Assembly: GCA_003023695.1 (NCBI GenBank)
Contig: PXYW01000021.1
Coordinates: 1 to 61,005 of the forward strand
Reading direction: 5' to 3'
DNA: 61,005 bases
From: Sulfobacillus benefaciens
Lineage (GTDB): Bacteria > Bacillota > Sulfobacillia > Sulfobacillales > Sulfobacillaceae
The notes beneath the pieces are model-generated. The model had not been told where the DNA came from and made no database searches. It worked only from the letters and a program-made list of their open reading frames with translations. Both the position numbers and the translations under genes were made by a program. Positions 26,704-35,981 of this stretch are shown piece by piece; position 1 is the first letter of the stretch; each line of letters starts with the position of its first letter.

Positions 26704-26711
26704 GACGGCAT

Positions 26712-27890
26712 TTAAGCCCCCAACGGCCGGTGTAAACCGGCCTTGGGGGCGCTAAACGCCCATCGCCACAACACGGCGACTAGAATCGCAATGACCAGCG
26801 AACCTACCCCTATCCAGACAAAACTATTAGATAAGCCAATTTGAGTTGACACGAGTCCCGTTAGTGCTGGGGTTCCCATCATGGCAATCACGAAGTATCC
26901 CTGGGCCATCCCCAAATTGGTCCCACGCTCAACGTCGTCGCTGAGGCCCACTACAAGACTTAAAAAGGCCACGTTAAGCCACCCTGAGGCTAATCCCGCC
27001 ATGAAAATGGCGATCCCAATCCAGACCAAAGGTTTGCTCGCGGTCAACCCGAACGCCACCACTAGTAAAATGCTTGAACTCAACGCAAACTTTTTCAATC
27101 CCAATTTCCGAACAAGAAAAGCCGCCAATAGACCGGCTAAAATCATGCCTAAACTCTGTGCCGCCGTTAACATACTCGCCCACTGGTCTGACAAACCCGC
27201 CCTAATCAACAAGATTGGGTAGAATGACTGCGCCAGAGCCTGCGGCACTGCGGTTAAAAACGCTAACAAGCCTGTGTTGACCACAAATGGCCGCCGCACT
27301 GCAGGAAGCAGCCCTTTTAAGGCCCGACGCCAGCCCCCATCACTCCGATTGGGCTGCCACCGAGGAAACCGCAGGGCTATCAGGAAGCACAGTAACGCCA
27401 AGGCAGAAGAGCCCAAAAACGCGGCCCGAATCCCCAAAACCATGGCCGCACTACCTGCGATCGCAATGCCAATTAACGCACCACCCTTGGTAAAGCTAGT
27501 GAAGGTGCCTAAATTTTGTACCCGATTGCCGGGCAGTCGGCTCGCAAATGACTGGGCCGCGGGCCAAAATATTCCCCTGGCAGCGCCCACTGCAAGTTGG
27601 CCTAAGGCCAATCCCAGGATTTGCGGGGAAACCATACCCGCGCAAAGGCCAGCAATGGTGCCTAAGCCAAAAGTCAGGAGCAACACGATGCGCTCTCCCA
27701 GCACATCCGTCATGGGCCCGCTGATAATCCGCGTCGGCAGCTGCATTACCCCGGGAATCGCGGTTAATATGCCAACCGTGGTCGTGCTTAAGCCCATCTT
27801 GAGGGCGTCAATCGGCACCAGTAAGGCTAGCAATAAGAAGGAAACATTGAATGTCAGACCCACCGCATTGGCAATCCAACTCCAATACAC
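26712..27890 (-). CDS. MFS transporter downstream of the S58 peptidase
   Basis: 392 aa with 12 helices. LTAIPGVMQLPTRIISGPMTDVLGERIVLL holds the MFS loop motif, and GAARGIFWPAAQSFASRLPG the helix 4-5 segment. GTG 27890 is preferred: it lies at the edge of the first helix with GGAGAG about 11 nt upstream. A longer frame from 27962 would overlap the peptidase gene by 35 bp and add charged residues. Gene order suggests that it exports or imports the peptide or amino-acid derivative handled by the peptidase. Confidence 0.83.
   Translation of the reverse strand: MYWSWIANAVGLTFNVSFLLLALLVPIDALKMGLSTTTVGILTAIPGVMQLPTRIISGPMTDVLGERIVLLLTFGLGTIAGLCAGMVSPQILGLALGQLAVGAARGIFWPAAQSFASRLPGNRVQNLGTFTSFTKGGALIGIAIAGSAAMVLGIRAAFLGSSALALLCFLIALRFPRWQPNRSDGGWRRALKGLLPAVRRPFVVNTGLLAFLTAVPQALAQSFYPILLIRAGLSDQWASMLTAAQSLGMILAGLLAAFLVRKLGLKKFALSSSILLVVAFGLTASKPLVWIGIAIFMAGLASGWLNVAFLSLVVGLSDDVERGTNLGMAQGYFVIAMMGTPALTGLVSTQIGLSNSFVWIGVGSLVIAILVAVLWRWAFSAPKAGLHRPLGA
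26716..26750. terminator. Bidirectional hairpin in the 3' end of the MFS gene
   Basis: GCCCCCAA-c-GGCCGGT-gtaa-ACCGGCC-TTGGGGGC: 15 base pairs with one bulged base. It lies 13 bp after the SDR stop and inside the last codons of the convergent MFS gene, so it can end transcription from both sides. The hairpin fixes the last residues of the MFS protein. Confidence 0.65.
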
Positions 27891-27927
27891 CGCTTCACCA
27901 ACTCTCCTTGTCAGGATATGCAACGGG

Positions 27928-28858
27928 TCATTTTGCCGCGCGCACCGCGCGCCGGATGGCAAGGGTTACTGCATGAGCGGATAGAGCCCCCACCCGTCCC
28001 GGATCCTCGACTCGTTTGCCAGCAGACACTGCAAACATGGTATCACCATCCCATGGAGTATGCACTGGATCAATGGCTCGCGGCAGCCCATCTTGTGCCA
28101 TACGGGCTACCCGGACTAGCTCAGCCTTGGTCAATTGAACATTTGCCATCACAATGCCAAGGGTCGTAGCCCCGCCTTTGGCCGCTCAAAGGTGTATGAC
28201 TCCAAAGGTCCATCGTATGGGTTGGGGATCCGTTGACTATAGGCCCTGCCAATACTGTGCCATCTTGTTCCAATACCGATCCCACCGCATTGACCACTAC
28301 CAAGGCCGCAATGCGGAGTCCGTCAGGTGTGATTAGCGTCACTGCCCCTTGTCCCGATTTCATTCGATGTTCTAGCCCCAGGCTTTTGCCTACTGTGGCA
28401 CCGGTGCCGGCTCCAGACGAGCCTTCGGCTACCACCCCAGCCGGTTGGCAAGCTTGAACAGCGGCTGTAAAACCATCTGCTACAGTGGGTGGGTCCGCCA
28501 AGCCAAAATCCAAATCAAAAATCGCTGCAGCAACCACAATAGGCACGATTTCATTGCCTACCGCAAACCCCCGCCCTTTCTGTTGTAAGGCTTTTATGAC
28601 GCCATCCGCAGTTTGCAACCCCAATGCACTGCCGCCGGTTAATACAATGGCATCAGGTCCCGGCACCAAGTTTTGTGGATCCAATACCGGCGTTTCGCGC
28701 GTAGCAGGGGCACCTCCAGAGATATCGACAGCCCCATTGGATCCCGGGGGAACCACCACGACGGTCACTCCGGTTCCTTTTACGTGGTCGGTGAAGCAAC
28801 CCACCCCTACCCCCGCGATGGCCAATTCTCCCTCAATAATTGTATAGCATTTGTTCAT
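27928..28858 (-). pseudogene. P1/S58-family peptidase (DmpA-like aminopeptidase) with a frameshift
   Basis: Two adjacent frames together give one complete protein of the L-aminopeptidase/D-esterase P1 family. The first (28858 to about 28170) has AGVGVGCFTDHVKGTGVTVVVVP, GGAPATRET and GGSALGLQTADGV. After a one-base shift between about 28166 and 28191 the second frame reads GGATTLGIVMANVQLTKAELVRVARMAQDGL and ends at 27928. The family is made as a precursor that cuts itself just before a nucleophilic Ser/Thr, here the Thr of ATTLGIV. The break falls right before this point, so a plain reading yields no active enzyme. A plus-one shift would restore the protein. A sequencing error is not excluded. 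ATG 28858 has GGGAGGGA upstream. Confidence 0.8.
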
Positions 28859-29018
28859 CCAATCCCTCCCAAGGTGGTGTTGGTTTGATGATACTTTAAG
28901 CAATTTCCGGCTTTGAAAGATTCTTTATAGGCCACGGTATTTTTAAGGTGACTCCGGCCGCTTATGCATTTGTTATGAAATCGGAAACTACAGATCCCCC
29001 GCAGAAGGCAGATCTACT

Positions 29019-30302
29019 TTACCAATGGTGGAGAAATCGATATGCGGTGTCAGCGTATATGCCAACCGTATCCGTGAGTTGTTGCAAGCTGACCCACTCG
29101 TCTACCTGATGAGGTACAAATCGGTTGCCTGCACCGATAGTAACAATTGGAATGCCCGCGGCCCACAACCAGGTCCCATCCGTGGCTCCCGGAACTCCCG
29201 CATAGACGGGGTCGGCACCCACCACCGACTCCACTGCTGCCGCTACTGCCTGCACCAAAGGATGGTCTCGCGATGTTTCGGTCACCGGCCGATCATCAAC
29301 AACGTTAAAGCGTCCGGTTATAGGTCCGTGAATTGTCGGTTGCTCCAAAGCCGAACGCAAGTAATGGCCTCGCCCATCAGTCAAATCATGGTTCGCTGCT
29401 TGCACGATCGCAGATAATCGTTGTTGTAGGCGGGAAACCAGAAGACTATGGGTTTGCCCCGGTACCGTCCTTACGTCAATGCTGACAGCAGCTGAAGCCG
29501 GCATCACGTTAAATCCCTGCGGACCCGCAATAGGAGTTTTTATCTGTGTCGGAGTCATACTCGGCCACCCTAAATATCGGTCATATCCCAGCGAATCCTG
29601 AGCCAATGCTTCCTCGTCAGCCACGGCCTGAAGAAATTGCACCATAATGGGTATGGGATTGACGCCAGTGAGTGGCATTGCCCCATGCGCCATCCGCCCA
29701 AAAAATTCCGCCTCAAGTCTTAATGCGCCTTTTTGGCGAATACAGATCATCAAATCTTCGGGTTCACAACAAATGGCCCCATCCAGTCCCTGAGCGGCAT
29801 CGGATGCGATATAATGACGAATTCCTGACATCATACCTTCTTCGTCGACGGGTACTAAAAACTGCACCGATCCAGGAAATATCCCCTTGGTAGCTTGTTT
29901 TAGTATTCGCACGGCAAGATAGGCGGCAACCAAATTTCCCTTAGTATCTGCAGTACCCCGTCCGTAAAGCCGATCTTCACACCGCGTCAATTGAAACGGA
30001 GGATATGTCCACATGGATACGTCGCCTGCAGTTACGGTGTCTGAGTGAGCCTCTAATAGCAGTTTAGGACCAGGACGGTCTCCATGGATTTCCAACAACA
30101 GGTTACGACGCTGAGCGGAGACTTCGGTTAAAATTGGGTCGAAGCCATCGCCCTGGCACCACCGAAGAATTTCTTGAACAACACCCTCTTCTGGATGCTC
30201 ATCCTCAATGACGCTCGGTATGGCCACCAAACGCGATAATTTGTCCAATATCTCATCGCCATCAATCCAGTCTGCCCAATGGAACGAACACGGCTTGGTC
30301 AT
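29019..30302 (-). CDS. M20-family metallopeptidase/deacylase (ArgE/DapE type)
   Basis: 427 aa. The catalytic signatures are LLLEAHSDTVTAGD and YGRGTADTKGNLVA (a metal ligand and the Asp), LVPVDEEGMMSG (the catalytic Glu-Glu), and a C-terminal GAGNRFVPHQVDEWV with a metal-ligand His. A lid domain covers about 190-320. It hydrolyses N-acyl or peptide bonds of amino acids using zinc ions. ATG 30302 follows GGGAGGGGG. In-frame TTG 30317 overlaps that site. It is a single gene between the S58 peptidase and the TDT exporter, on the same strand as both. The substrate could be N-acetyl- or succinyl-amino acid or a dipeptide. Confidence 0.9.
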   Translation of the reverse strand: MTKPCSFHWADWIDGDEILDKLSRLVAIPSVIEDEHPEEGVVQEILRWCQGDGFDPILTEVSAQRRNLLLEIHGDRPGPKLLLEAHSDTVTAGDVSMWTYPPFQLTRCEDRLYGRGTADTKGNLVAAYLAVRILKQATKGIFPGSVQFLVPVDEEGMMSGIRHYIASDAAQGLDGAICCEPEDLMICIRQKGALRLEAEFFGRMAHGAMPLTGVNPIPIMVQFLQAVADEEALAQDSLGYDRYLGWPSMTPTQIKTPIAGPQGFNVMPASAAVSIDVRTVPGQTHSLLVSRLQQRLSAIVQAANHDLTDGRGHYLRSALEQPTIHGPITGRFNVVDDRPVTETSRDHPLVQAVAAAVESVVGADPVYAGVPGATDGTWLWAAGIPIVTIGAGNRFVPHQVDEWVSLQQLTDTVGIYADTAYRFLHHW

Positions 30303-30369
30303 TTTTCCCCCTCCCAACTAGCACACACTGAGTATTCGAGGACACTCAATAAGAATCCTCTTTGACTGA

Positions 30370-30405
30370 AGAAGACGGGCCCCCCATACAAGGGACCCGT
30401 CTTCT
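30370..30405. terminator. Terminator hairpin after the TDT-family gene
   Basis: AGAAGACGGG and CCCGTCTTCT form a 10-bp stem around a 16-nt loop, 13 bp beyond the stop of the minus-strand TDT gene. There is no long T-run but it lies just upstream of the M20 gene, so it probably separates the two transcripts. Confidence 0.5.
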
Positions 30406-30417
30406 GATGCTCAAGAC

Positions 30418-31539
30418 TCAATTGTCTGTTCCGGTTCGAGTTGCAGCCGTAAGCGGCGTCTTTAGCGCCAAGCGATGGGGAGATCCCGCCACAGTCAACC
30501 GTCCCTTTGCAAATTCCACTAACGTACGCAGAAATACGGTCGACCAAAACACCACTAGCAACCAGTAAAATACATGGGCAAACCATCCTATTAACGTTAT
30601 ATGCAATTGATCGTACAACATGTCGGTACCCCCGGTGAATACCCCCAAGGGAAATGTCAACCCCCACCATCCTAAATTGAACGGCAACCCCCGACGAGCA
30701 TAGTGACTCGTGGTTAATATACTCAGTGTCAACCACCAGAGGCCAAATCCCCAGAGCGCCAAAGAGCCCAGTATGGCAGTCCCATCCATATAATGGCCAA
30801 TGCCGCCAAAAACCAAAGGCATAGATTTTCCTAAGCCAACCAGTCCCATAATTCCTGTACCCAAGGTTCCCAGCGAAATCCAGGTCGATATTGCCATTTC
30901 GGCCGGAGGCAACCGGTGCAGTGCCAACCGCAAGAATAGAAAACCAAGCATCAAAAACGCCAACGGTACACTGAGTGCCCATAGACCCAGACTTACAATC
31001 ATAAAGTCCTTTTGCAACATAATGCCCGAAACATGCGGCAATAACAACGCACCACTTGCAGCGGCCACCTCAGCCGGTACCACCGGCATCAGCCAGATCC
31101 CTGTCATTTTATCAAGACGGTGGTCATGACTGACAAACATGAGATAAGGCACCACGATACCTGAAGCCAGCGCCATCAACACGTTGACACCCCAAAGCCA
31201 AAATGCGATATGTATCGCAAGCGGACCAAATATAGGCTTCCCCATATCAATAAAACCATTAATCACGGTGGTCAATGCCATGGGCACCGCTCCCAAAAAC
31301 ATTGACTGTACCGGATCATGCAACAACTTGACGGATCCCGACCAATTTAGCGCCCACCGAGCGACCATCAAGATTAATAGGGTGCCCACCAAGATGGTAT
31401 TAAATAACCAAAGACCCGTGCCTACCATCTTTAGCCAATGGGGTCCATCCGGATATAAATATGCACCTAGAGCAGTTATTCCTGTACCCATTCCCACCGT
31501 AAACCAATTAGGTGTGAAATGTTTCACGAACCCCAACAT
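30418..31539 (-). CDS. TDT-family (tellurite/C4-dicarboxylate/sulfite) transporter
   Basis: 373 aa with ten predicted helices. The opening FTPNWFTVGMGTGITALGAY is the helix-1 signature of the TehA/Mae1/SSU1 family. WLMPVVPAEVAAASGALL and GHYMDGTAILGSLALWGFGLWW are further family segments. ATG 31539 has AGGGAGGGA upstream. The longer frame from 31614 begins within the promoter. Family members export sulfite or take up C4-dicarboxylates. In a sulfur-oxidising acidophile, sulfite export is attractive but not shown. Confidence 0.85.
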   Translation of the reverse strand: MLGFVKHFTPNWFTVGMGTGITALGAYLYPDGPHWLKMVGTGLWLFNTILVGTLLILMVARWALNWSGSVKLLHDPVQSMFLGAVPMALTTVINGFIDMGKPIFGPLAIHIAFWLWGVNVLMALASGIVVPYLMFVSHDHRLDKMTGIWLMPVVPAEVAAASGALLLPHVSGIMLQKDFMIVSLGLWALSVPLAFLMLGFLFLRLALHRLPPAEMAISTWISLGTLGTGIMGLVGLGKSMPLVFGGIGHYMDGTAILGSLALWGFGLWWLTLSILTTSHYARRGLPFNLGWWGLTFPLGVFTGGTDMLYDQLHITLIGWFAHVFYWLLVVFWSTVFLRTLVEFAKGRLTVAGSPHRLALKTPLTAATRTGTDN

Positions 31540-31706
31540 GACGTTTCCCTCCCTAATCTGCGGATTATACATTGAGTATAGGCAGAATAAAGAGAGGCAG
31601 CTTTCCATAAACACAAAGGCAGTTTGATGATTATGAAATCCACTGTATAAATCTTCTTCAAGTTTGACATGTTTGGCTTAAGGAAGATTTGGCACCCTCA
31701 CAAATA

Positions 31707-31724
31707 TCACCTTGGAAGGGTGAT
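31707..31724. promoter_or_regulatory. EPS operator site A
   Basis: TCACCTTGGAAGGGTGAT, an interrupted palindrome (ATCACC...GGTGAT), 52 bp upstream of the P-loop kinase gene at 31777. It is one of four 18-bp look-alikes in promoter regions of the polysaccharide locus (see sites B-D). Confidence 0.55.
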
Positions 31725-31776
31725 TGCATGTTGAAAAGAACTTTCAGATGCTAATGAAAAACATTGAGGTTCTATT

Positions 31777-32313
31777 ATGGCAAAATTTTACATTATCGGG
31801 GCGCCAGGGTCGGGAAAATCGTTCTTAGCTGAGACCATGAGCCAACGCTGGGGAATTCCCTGGTATGACCTCAACAATGACGTATGGGCTAAATTTGACC
31901 CACGGGTTCGCCAACAAATCCGTGAACAAGTCATAACCCATCCGTCATGGATTTTTGAAGCGGTTTTTCCTGAGGGTTTTTGGTTTGAAGCATTCCAAGA
32001 AGCTGACCTCATCATCGTGTTGCGTACCCCACTAATCATAAGACTATGGCGCATTGTTAAACGGCACATAGAAAAACGTCAGGGAAAGCTGTTTAAAGGG
32101 CAAAATGATCCAGAAACATTGTCCGAGTTATTCCACCGACTCCATTCAAGTTGGCAATATGAGCATCGTACCTTGCCAATAGCGCTATCATATCTTCAAG
32201 ATATCCCAGGCACCGTTCTCATGTTGCCCAACAATGGGGCCGAGATAATGCCACGCATATTTCTCTGCTTGTATAACATGGCACCGTCTGTTTCGCGTAT
32301 CAGGGATCAGTAA
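31777..32313 (+). CDS. P-loop kinase of adenylate-kinase/FlaR type
   Basis: 178 aa cytoplasmic nucleotide-binding protein. Walker A is IIGAPGSGKSFLAE at residues 6-19. A lid region is seen near RLWRIVKRHIEKRQGKLFKGQ, with YLQDIPGTVLML after it. It resembles small kinase-like proteins of the topology-modulation (FlaR) type and may phosphorylate a small molecule. It begins the plus-strand part of the polysaccharide locus, 28 bp before a glycosyltransferase, and lies under operator site A. The C-terminal 30 residues look unconstrained. The substrate is unknown. Confidence 0.65.
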   Translation: MAKFYIIGAPGSGKSFLAETMSQRWGIPWYDLNNDVWAKFDPRVRQQIREQVITHPSWIFEAVFPEGFWFEAFQEADLIIVLRTPLIIRLWRIVKRHIEKRQGKLFKGQNDPETLSELFHRLHSSWQYEHRTLPIALSYLQDIPGTVLMLPNNGAEIMPRIFLCLYNMAPSVSRIRDQ

Positions 32314-32341
32314 CCACTATTTTTGAACAGGAGCCACTATC

Positions 32342-33325
32342 ATGGGCACAACCAGTTCTACTATCACGGGGCTAGTGTCTATCATTATCCCCACTTATAA
32401 TGTCGGCCCTTACATTACAAAATCTATTGTCTCGGCGCTCCAGCAAAGTTATGAGCTTATGGAAATTATCGTGGTGGACGATCACTCATCTGATGATACT
32501 TTAAACCATGTTGTATCTCTCGCTGACCCGCGTATCCGCATCATTACCCTGAGTAAGACCGTTGGCCCTGGAAATGCCAGAAATGTTGGCATCCGGTACG
32601 CTCGTGGAGAATGGATCGCACTGCTAGACGGCGATGATTGGATGGACGTCAATAGAATTCAATATTTAATCACGATGGCTTTAGAAAATAATGCGGATAT
32701 CGTCGCCGATAATGTATGGCTAATCTCGCATGACAATCTTCTTCCATGGAGCACATGGATGGATGACGCGAAAATCAAATGGCCTAAAATTAAACAACTT
32801 GTTCTCGAAGATCTGATAAAAAAAGACATGAGCTTTATCAAACCCGTAATAAAAACAAGTTTCCTTAAGTCTAATAGGCTGAAATATCCTGACCTTCCGT
32901 CGGAAGATATGTTTTTTCTTCTCGAGTGTCTGCGTTGTGAACCGAACATGTTGGTCACAAAAACTCCTTATTACTTTTATAGGAGTCGCTTAGATTCAAT
33001 CGTTTCCAATCAAGTTCGTTCTCTTCGGGGAACTCTTGAGGCCCTAATGAACTATCAAAATGGCACGGAACCGAATAGTCTTGTGAATCAAGTGCTTCAA
33101 AACCGCATAAAAGACACGCAGCATGCGATCCAAGTCAGAGACCTGATTAACAAATGGAAGCGGAGGGATTTTACTTCTGTTAACGAGACCTTGTTCAATT
33201 CACCTAGCAGCGCCATTTGGACCTTGGCATACCTTCCCCAAGCTGTTGCGCGCAGGTGGAAAAAACGTCAAGTTCAAGTAACACCGCATCACCACGCAAA
33301 CGCTTTACCTACGGGTAAACAATAG
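32342..33325 (+). CDS. GT2 glycosyltransferase, paralogue 1
   Basis: 327 aa GT-A fold enzyme. It shows SIIIPTYNVGPYI, EIIVVDDHSSDDT with the metal- and nucleotide-binding Asp pair, GNARNVGIRYARGEWIALLDGDDW with the D-x-D, and YFYRSRLDSIV. It shares the distinctive A-D-I-V-A-D-N-V-W-L-I motif with the GT2 genes at 34946 and 36610, so the three are paralogues. It transfers a sugar from an NDP-sugar during repeat-unit assembly at the membrane's inner face. The coding sequence is noticeably richer in A/T than the flanking metabolic genes, a sign of a different origin. ATG 32342 has CAGGAG 8 nt upstream. Its 3' end overlaps the flippase gene tail to tail by 21 bp. Confidence 0.88.
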   Translation: MGTTSSTITGLVSIIIPTYNVGPYITKSIVSALQQSYELMEIIVVDDHSSDDTLNHVVSLADPRIRIITLSKTVGPGNARNVGIRYARGEWIALLDGDDWMDVNRIQYLITMALENNADIVADNVWLISHDNLLPWSTWMDDAKIKWPKIKQLVLEDLIKKDMSFIKPVIKTSFLKSNRLKYPDLPSEDMFFLLECLRCEPNMLVTKTPYYFYRSRLDSIVSNQVRSLRGTLEALMNYQNGTEPNSLVNQVLQNRIKDTQHAIQVRDLINKWKRRDFTSVNETLFNSPSSAIWTLAYLPQAVARRWKKRQVQVTPHHHANALPTGKQ

Positions 33326-34747
33326 CTTTAATTGATTCCACGATACGACCTTAGTAATCAAGGTTAAATTTATATAGACGGTCACGGAGCCTAACACCAA
33401 TATGGGAAGATCAACGTACGGCGCCAACCCATTCACGAACACTCCTAGTATCGCAGTGTTCACCACGACAAACACCGCTCTGTGCCATCCGGGGCCATAC
33501 CATCCAAGTTTTGTGTGCACTGCCCAAACCATATAGAGAAAAACTAATATCTCGGTCGCAAAAGTGGCTGATGCCGCACCAGTGATCCCATACCGAGGTA
33601 TCACCACAATGTTAGCCAACACATTAAACACAGCTCCATAGGTCACACCTTTACTAAATAGTTTTTCGCCGTTACACGCAATTAGCGTATTTCCATAGTG
33701 TTGCGTTATGACCACTAGTCCCCAAACTAACAACAGTATTCTGAAGGGCTCCACCGCCTCGATGTAATTATTGCCATAGATGAGATGAATGATCCGCGGG
33801 GCGATTATCCAGCCACCCATGACAATTGGCATAGCCACCGCCGAAGCAATTTCTAAATTATGCTGAATAAAGGGCACTAGAAGTTCACGGTGAGACTTAT
33901 AAAGACGGCTGGACACCGGAAACACCGTTTGAATATATAGTTCCGTTATGCTGGTAAGAAACCATATCAGTCGATAAGCCGCGTTATAATAACCAACACT
34001 GACCGCACCCTTCATATAACCTAAGATGACGGAGTCGCTATTGCCGTAAATTTTCGTCATCATCAGGGACAATGCCATGGGCGCGCTAGTCCATAAGATT
34101 TTCCGCGCCGAGATCCACGAAAATTGCCAACGCAAGGGACACATCCTATGCAAAAACCAGATTTGCCCAATGGAGGTGACGAGAGCCCCGCTCACCGTAG
34201 CCCACGTTGCCCACACAACATCATCGGCATTATGAACCAGCAGAAAGACAATGCCGACTCGCACTCCGGTGCCAACCAACGCGACAATGGCCGGAGTGGA
34301 CATTTTTTGTAGCGATGCAAACGCCCAGGTAATTGCCCCCGGGCCCAGGATTAATTGTAATCCCGAAATGACCAGTACAACGCTTTGTAGGGAGGTCAAC
34401 CGTAATAGCGGTATTGAGCACAATAACAGGAGAAAGCTACAAAATCCCATGGCAAACAACAAAGTGATCATTTGTGAGGCGATTTCTGAGGCATTGTCAA
34501 GATTTCTTGATAAAGTTCTCGAAGCCAAGGTAGGAATACCAAGTGAGGAAATCAAGGAAAAGTACGATACGATGGCCATTGCGAAACTAAGCATTCCGAA
34601 GCTATGAGGGCCTAGAACGCGGACCATATATGCTGTAGCAAAGATCCCCATCACACTTTGCCCGATACGACCTAAGGTCATTGCAGAAATATTACGGGCA
34701 ACCTTGCGTTCCACTGCGCCTTGTGAGGTAGTCACAAATTTTCTCAC
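33305..34747 (-). CDS. Polysaccharide flippase (Wzx-like, MOP superfamily)
   Basis: 480 aa, 13-14 helices. It begins with charged residues then NISAMTLGRIGQSVMGIFATAYMVRVLGPHSFGMLSFAMAIVSYFS, the classical opening of Wzx flippases. A later YNAAYRLIWFLTSITELYIQTVFPVSSRLY is also typical. It moves the lipid-linked repeat unit to the outer face of the membrane. The minus-strand gene starts opposite a GT2 gene, with operator site B between the two start codons, so both may be regulated together. Confidence 0.9.
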   Translation of the reverse strand: MRKFVTTSQGAVERKVARNISAMTLGRIGQSVMGIFATAYMVRVLGPHSFGMLSFAMAIVSYFSLISSLGIPTLASRTLSRNLDNASEIASQMITLLFAMGFCSFLLLLCSIPLLRLTSLQSVVLVISGLQLILGPGAITWAFASLQKMSTPAIVALVGTGVRVGIVFLLVHNADDVVWATWATVSGALVTSIGQIWFLHRMCPLRWQFSWISARKILWTSAPMALSLMMTKIYGNSDSVILGYMKGAVSVGYYNAAYRLIWFLTSITELYIQTVFPVSSRLYKSHRELLVPFIQHNLEIASAVAMPIVMGGWIIAPRIIHLIYGNNYIEAVEPFRILLLVWGLVVITQHYGNTLIACNGEKLFSKGVTYGAVFNVLANIVVIPRYGITGAASATFATEILVFLYMVWAVHTKLGWYGPGWHRAVFVVVNTAILGVFVNGLAPYVDLPILVLGSVTVYINLTLITKVVSWNQLKLLFTRR

Positions 34748-34795
34748 CTGCTCCGATTGTCACAAGAAGAATAACAATCCCAAGAAGACACTACC

Positions 34796-34813
34796 TCACC
34801 TGCCAGGGGTGAA
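34796..34813. promoter_or_regulatory. EPS operator site B
   Basis: TCACCTGCCAGGGGTGAA, in the divergent gap between the flippase start (34747) and the GT2 start (34946). The TCACC and GGTGA halves are the same as in site A, with the same 8-bp spacing. Confidence 0.5.
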
Positions 34814-34945
34814 CTTGGCTCCCTTAACCGCAATGTACAGTTTATCCCCATACTGAGAGCCACAACAAAAACTCACCCACCTAAGGCGATGGGCAACTGT
34901 TTGGACTTCCCGTATATTGGAGAAAACGTGGAAAGAAGAGACACA

Positions 34946-35884
34946 ATGGCTTCAATATCGATCGTAATGCCAGTCTATAATGTTGCCCCATTTGTGGCCG
35001 AAGCCATCCATTCCTGCCTCAACCAAAGTCTGCCTTTTGACGAACTAATCGTGGTTGATGATGGTTCTAACGACGGCACCCGAGAAATAGTTCAGGAATT
35101 TGCGGCCATGGATTACCGCATCCAGATGATCTGTACACCACACAATATTGGTCCGAGCGGTTCTCGTCAATTTGGAGCGAGCCAGTCCCGATGCGATTAC
35201 ATTGCTTTTTTGGATGGAGACGACTGGTGGGCCCCTTCGCGACTTTCTGAATTGCTGAAGATAGGGCAATCCTTCGATGCCGATATCATTTGCGACAATG
35301 CATGGCTGGTTCTCGGCACGCAGAAAGTGCCGTGGACGAATATGTTCAAGGACAGTCGCTATCCGTTATCATTTCCGAAACTCATATCCTATAGGGACTT
35401 TTATGGGTTCAACTTCGGTCGGCTTCACCCTATCGTGCGCCGAGAATTTATGACAATGCACAACATAGGTTTTTCATCACACATTCGGTATCTGGAACAT
35501 TTTGTGTTTCTTTTACACGCTTTGGACTATAACGCACGAGTTTTAGTCAGTCCTACCCCTTATTATTATTACCGCAGTCGGCCAGGCTCTATGGTTATGT
35601 CAGGAGACACCGCCATACAACTTCAACGTGAGGCGCTGGATTGGGCTCGCCAGTGTTCTTTGTCACCATCGGCACAAGAATTGTTGGACTTAATGGATAA
35701 GCAAATTGCCGATGGTGTATTTTGGTACCGTTGTCGCCAGGAATTCGCCACACATCGCTATGGCCACCTTCTGTGGCTGGCCTTATCCCATCCCCATCAT
35801 TGGGCCCAACTTGTCGATGAAATTCCCCGTAGTCTTTTCCGGCATTGGCTCAAAAGTCGATTGTCGGTCACTGAGCACCCATAA
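34946..35884 (+). CDS. GT2 glycosyltransferase, paralogue 2
   Basis: 312 aa. It shows SIVMPVYNVAPFV, LIVVDDGSNDGT, IAFLDGDDWW (D-x-D), the paralogue motif A-D-I-I-C-D-N-A-W-L-V, and YYYYRSRPGSMV. Compared with paralogue 1, the R-N at the acceptor helix is S-R (GSRQFGAS). ATG 34946 is preferred because of the AGAAGAG upstream; longer starts at 34889 or 34928 would precede it. It is monocistronic, with a broken glycosyltransferase gene on the opposite strand downstream. Confidence 0.88.
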   Translation: MASISIVMPVYNVAPFVAEAIHSCLNQSLPFDELIVVDDGSNDGTREIVQEFAAMDYRIQMICTPHNIGPSGSRQFGASQSRCDYIAFLDGDDWWAPSRLSELLKIGQSFDADIICDNAWLVLGTQKVPWTNMFKDSRYPLSFPKLISYRDFYGFNFGRLHPIVRREFMTMHNIGFSSHIRYLEHFVFLLHALDYNARVLVSPTPYYYYRSRPGSMVMSGDTAIQLQREALDWARQCSLSPSAQELLDLMDKQIADGVFWYRCRQEFATHRYGHLLWLALSHPHHWAQLVDEIPRSLFRHWLKSRLSVTEHP

Positions 35885-35981
35885 AGGCGACTCCTCCAGT
35901 ACCAATTCCTATGAGAACCCAACGCTTGCCAAATTAGTTCGTTCGGTGCAATCGGCTAATCATACGTGAATATTGATGATC

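Noticed and set aside
28160-28195. Programmed plus-one frameshift (prfB-like CTTTGA) in the S58 gene
   Set aside because: The letters CTTTGA occur, but in the first reading frame they are split as CCT TTG AGC, so the release-factor type slip would not fit. An ordinary indel is simpler.
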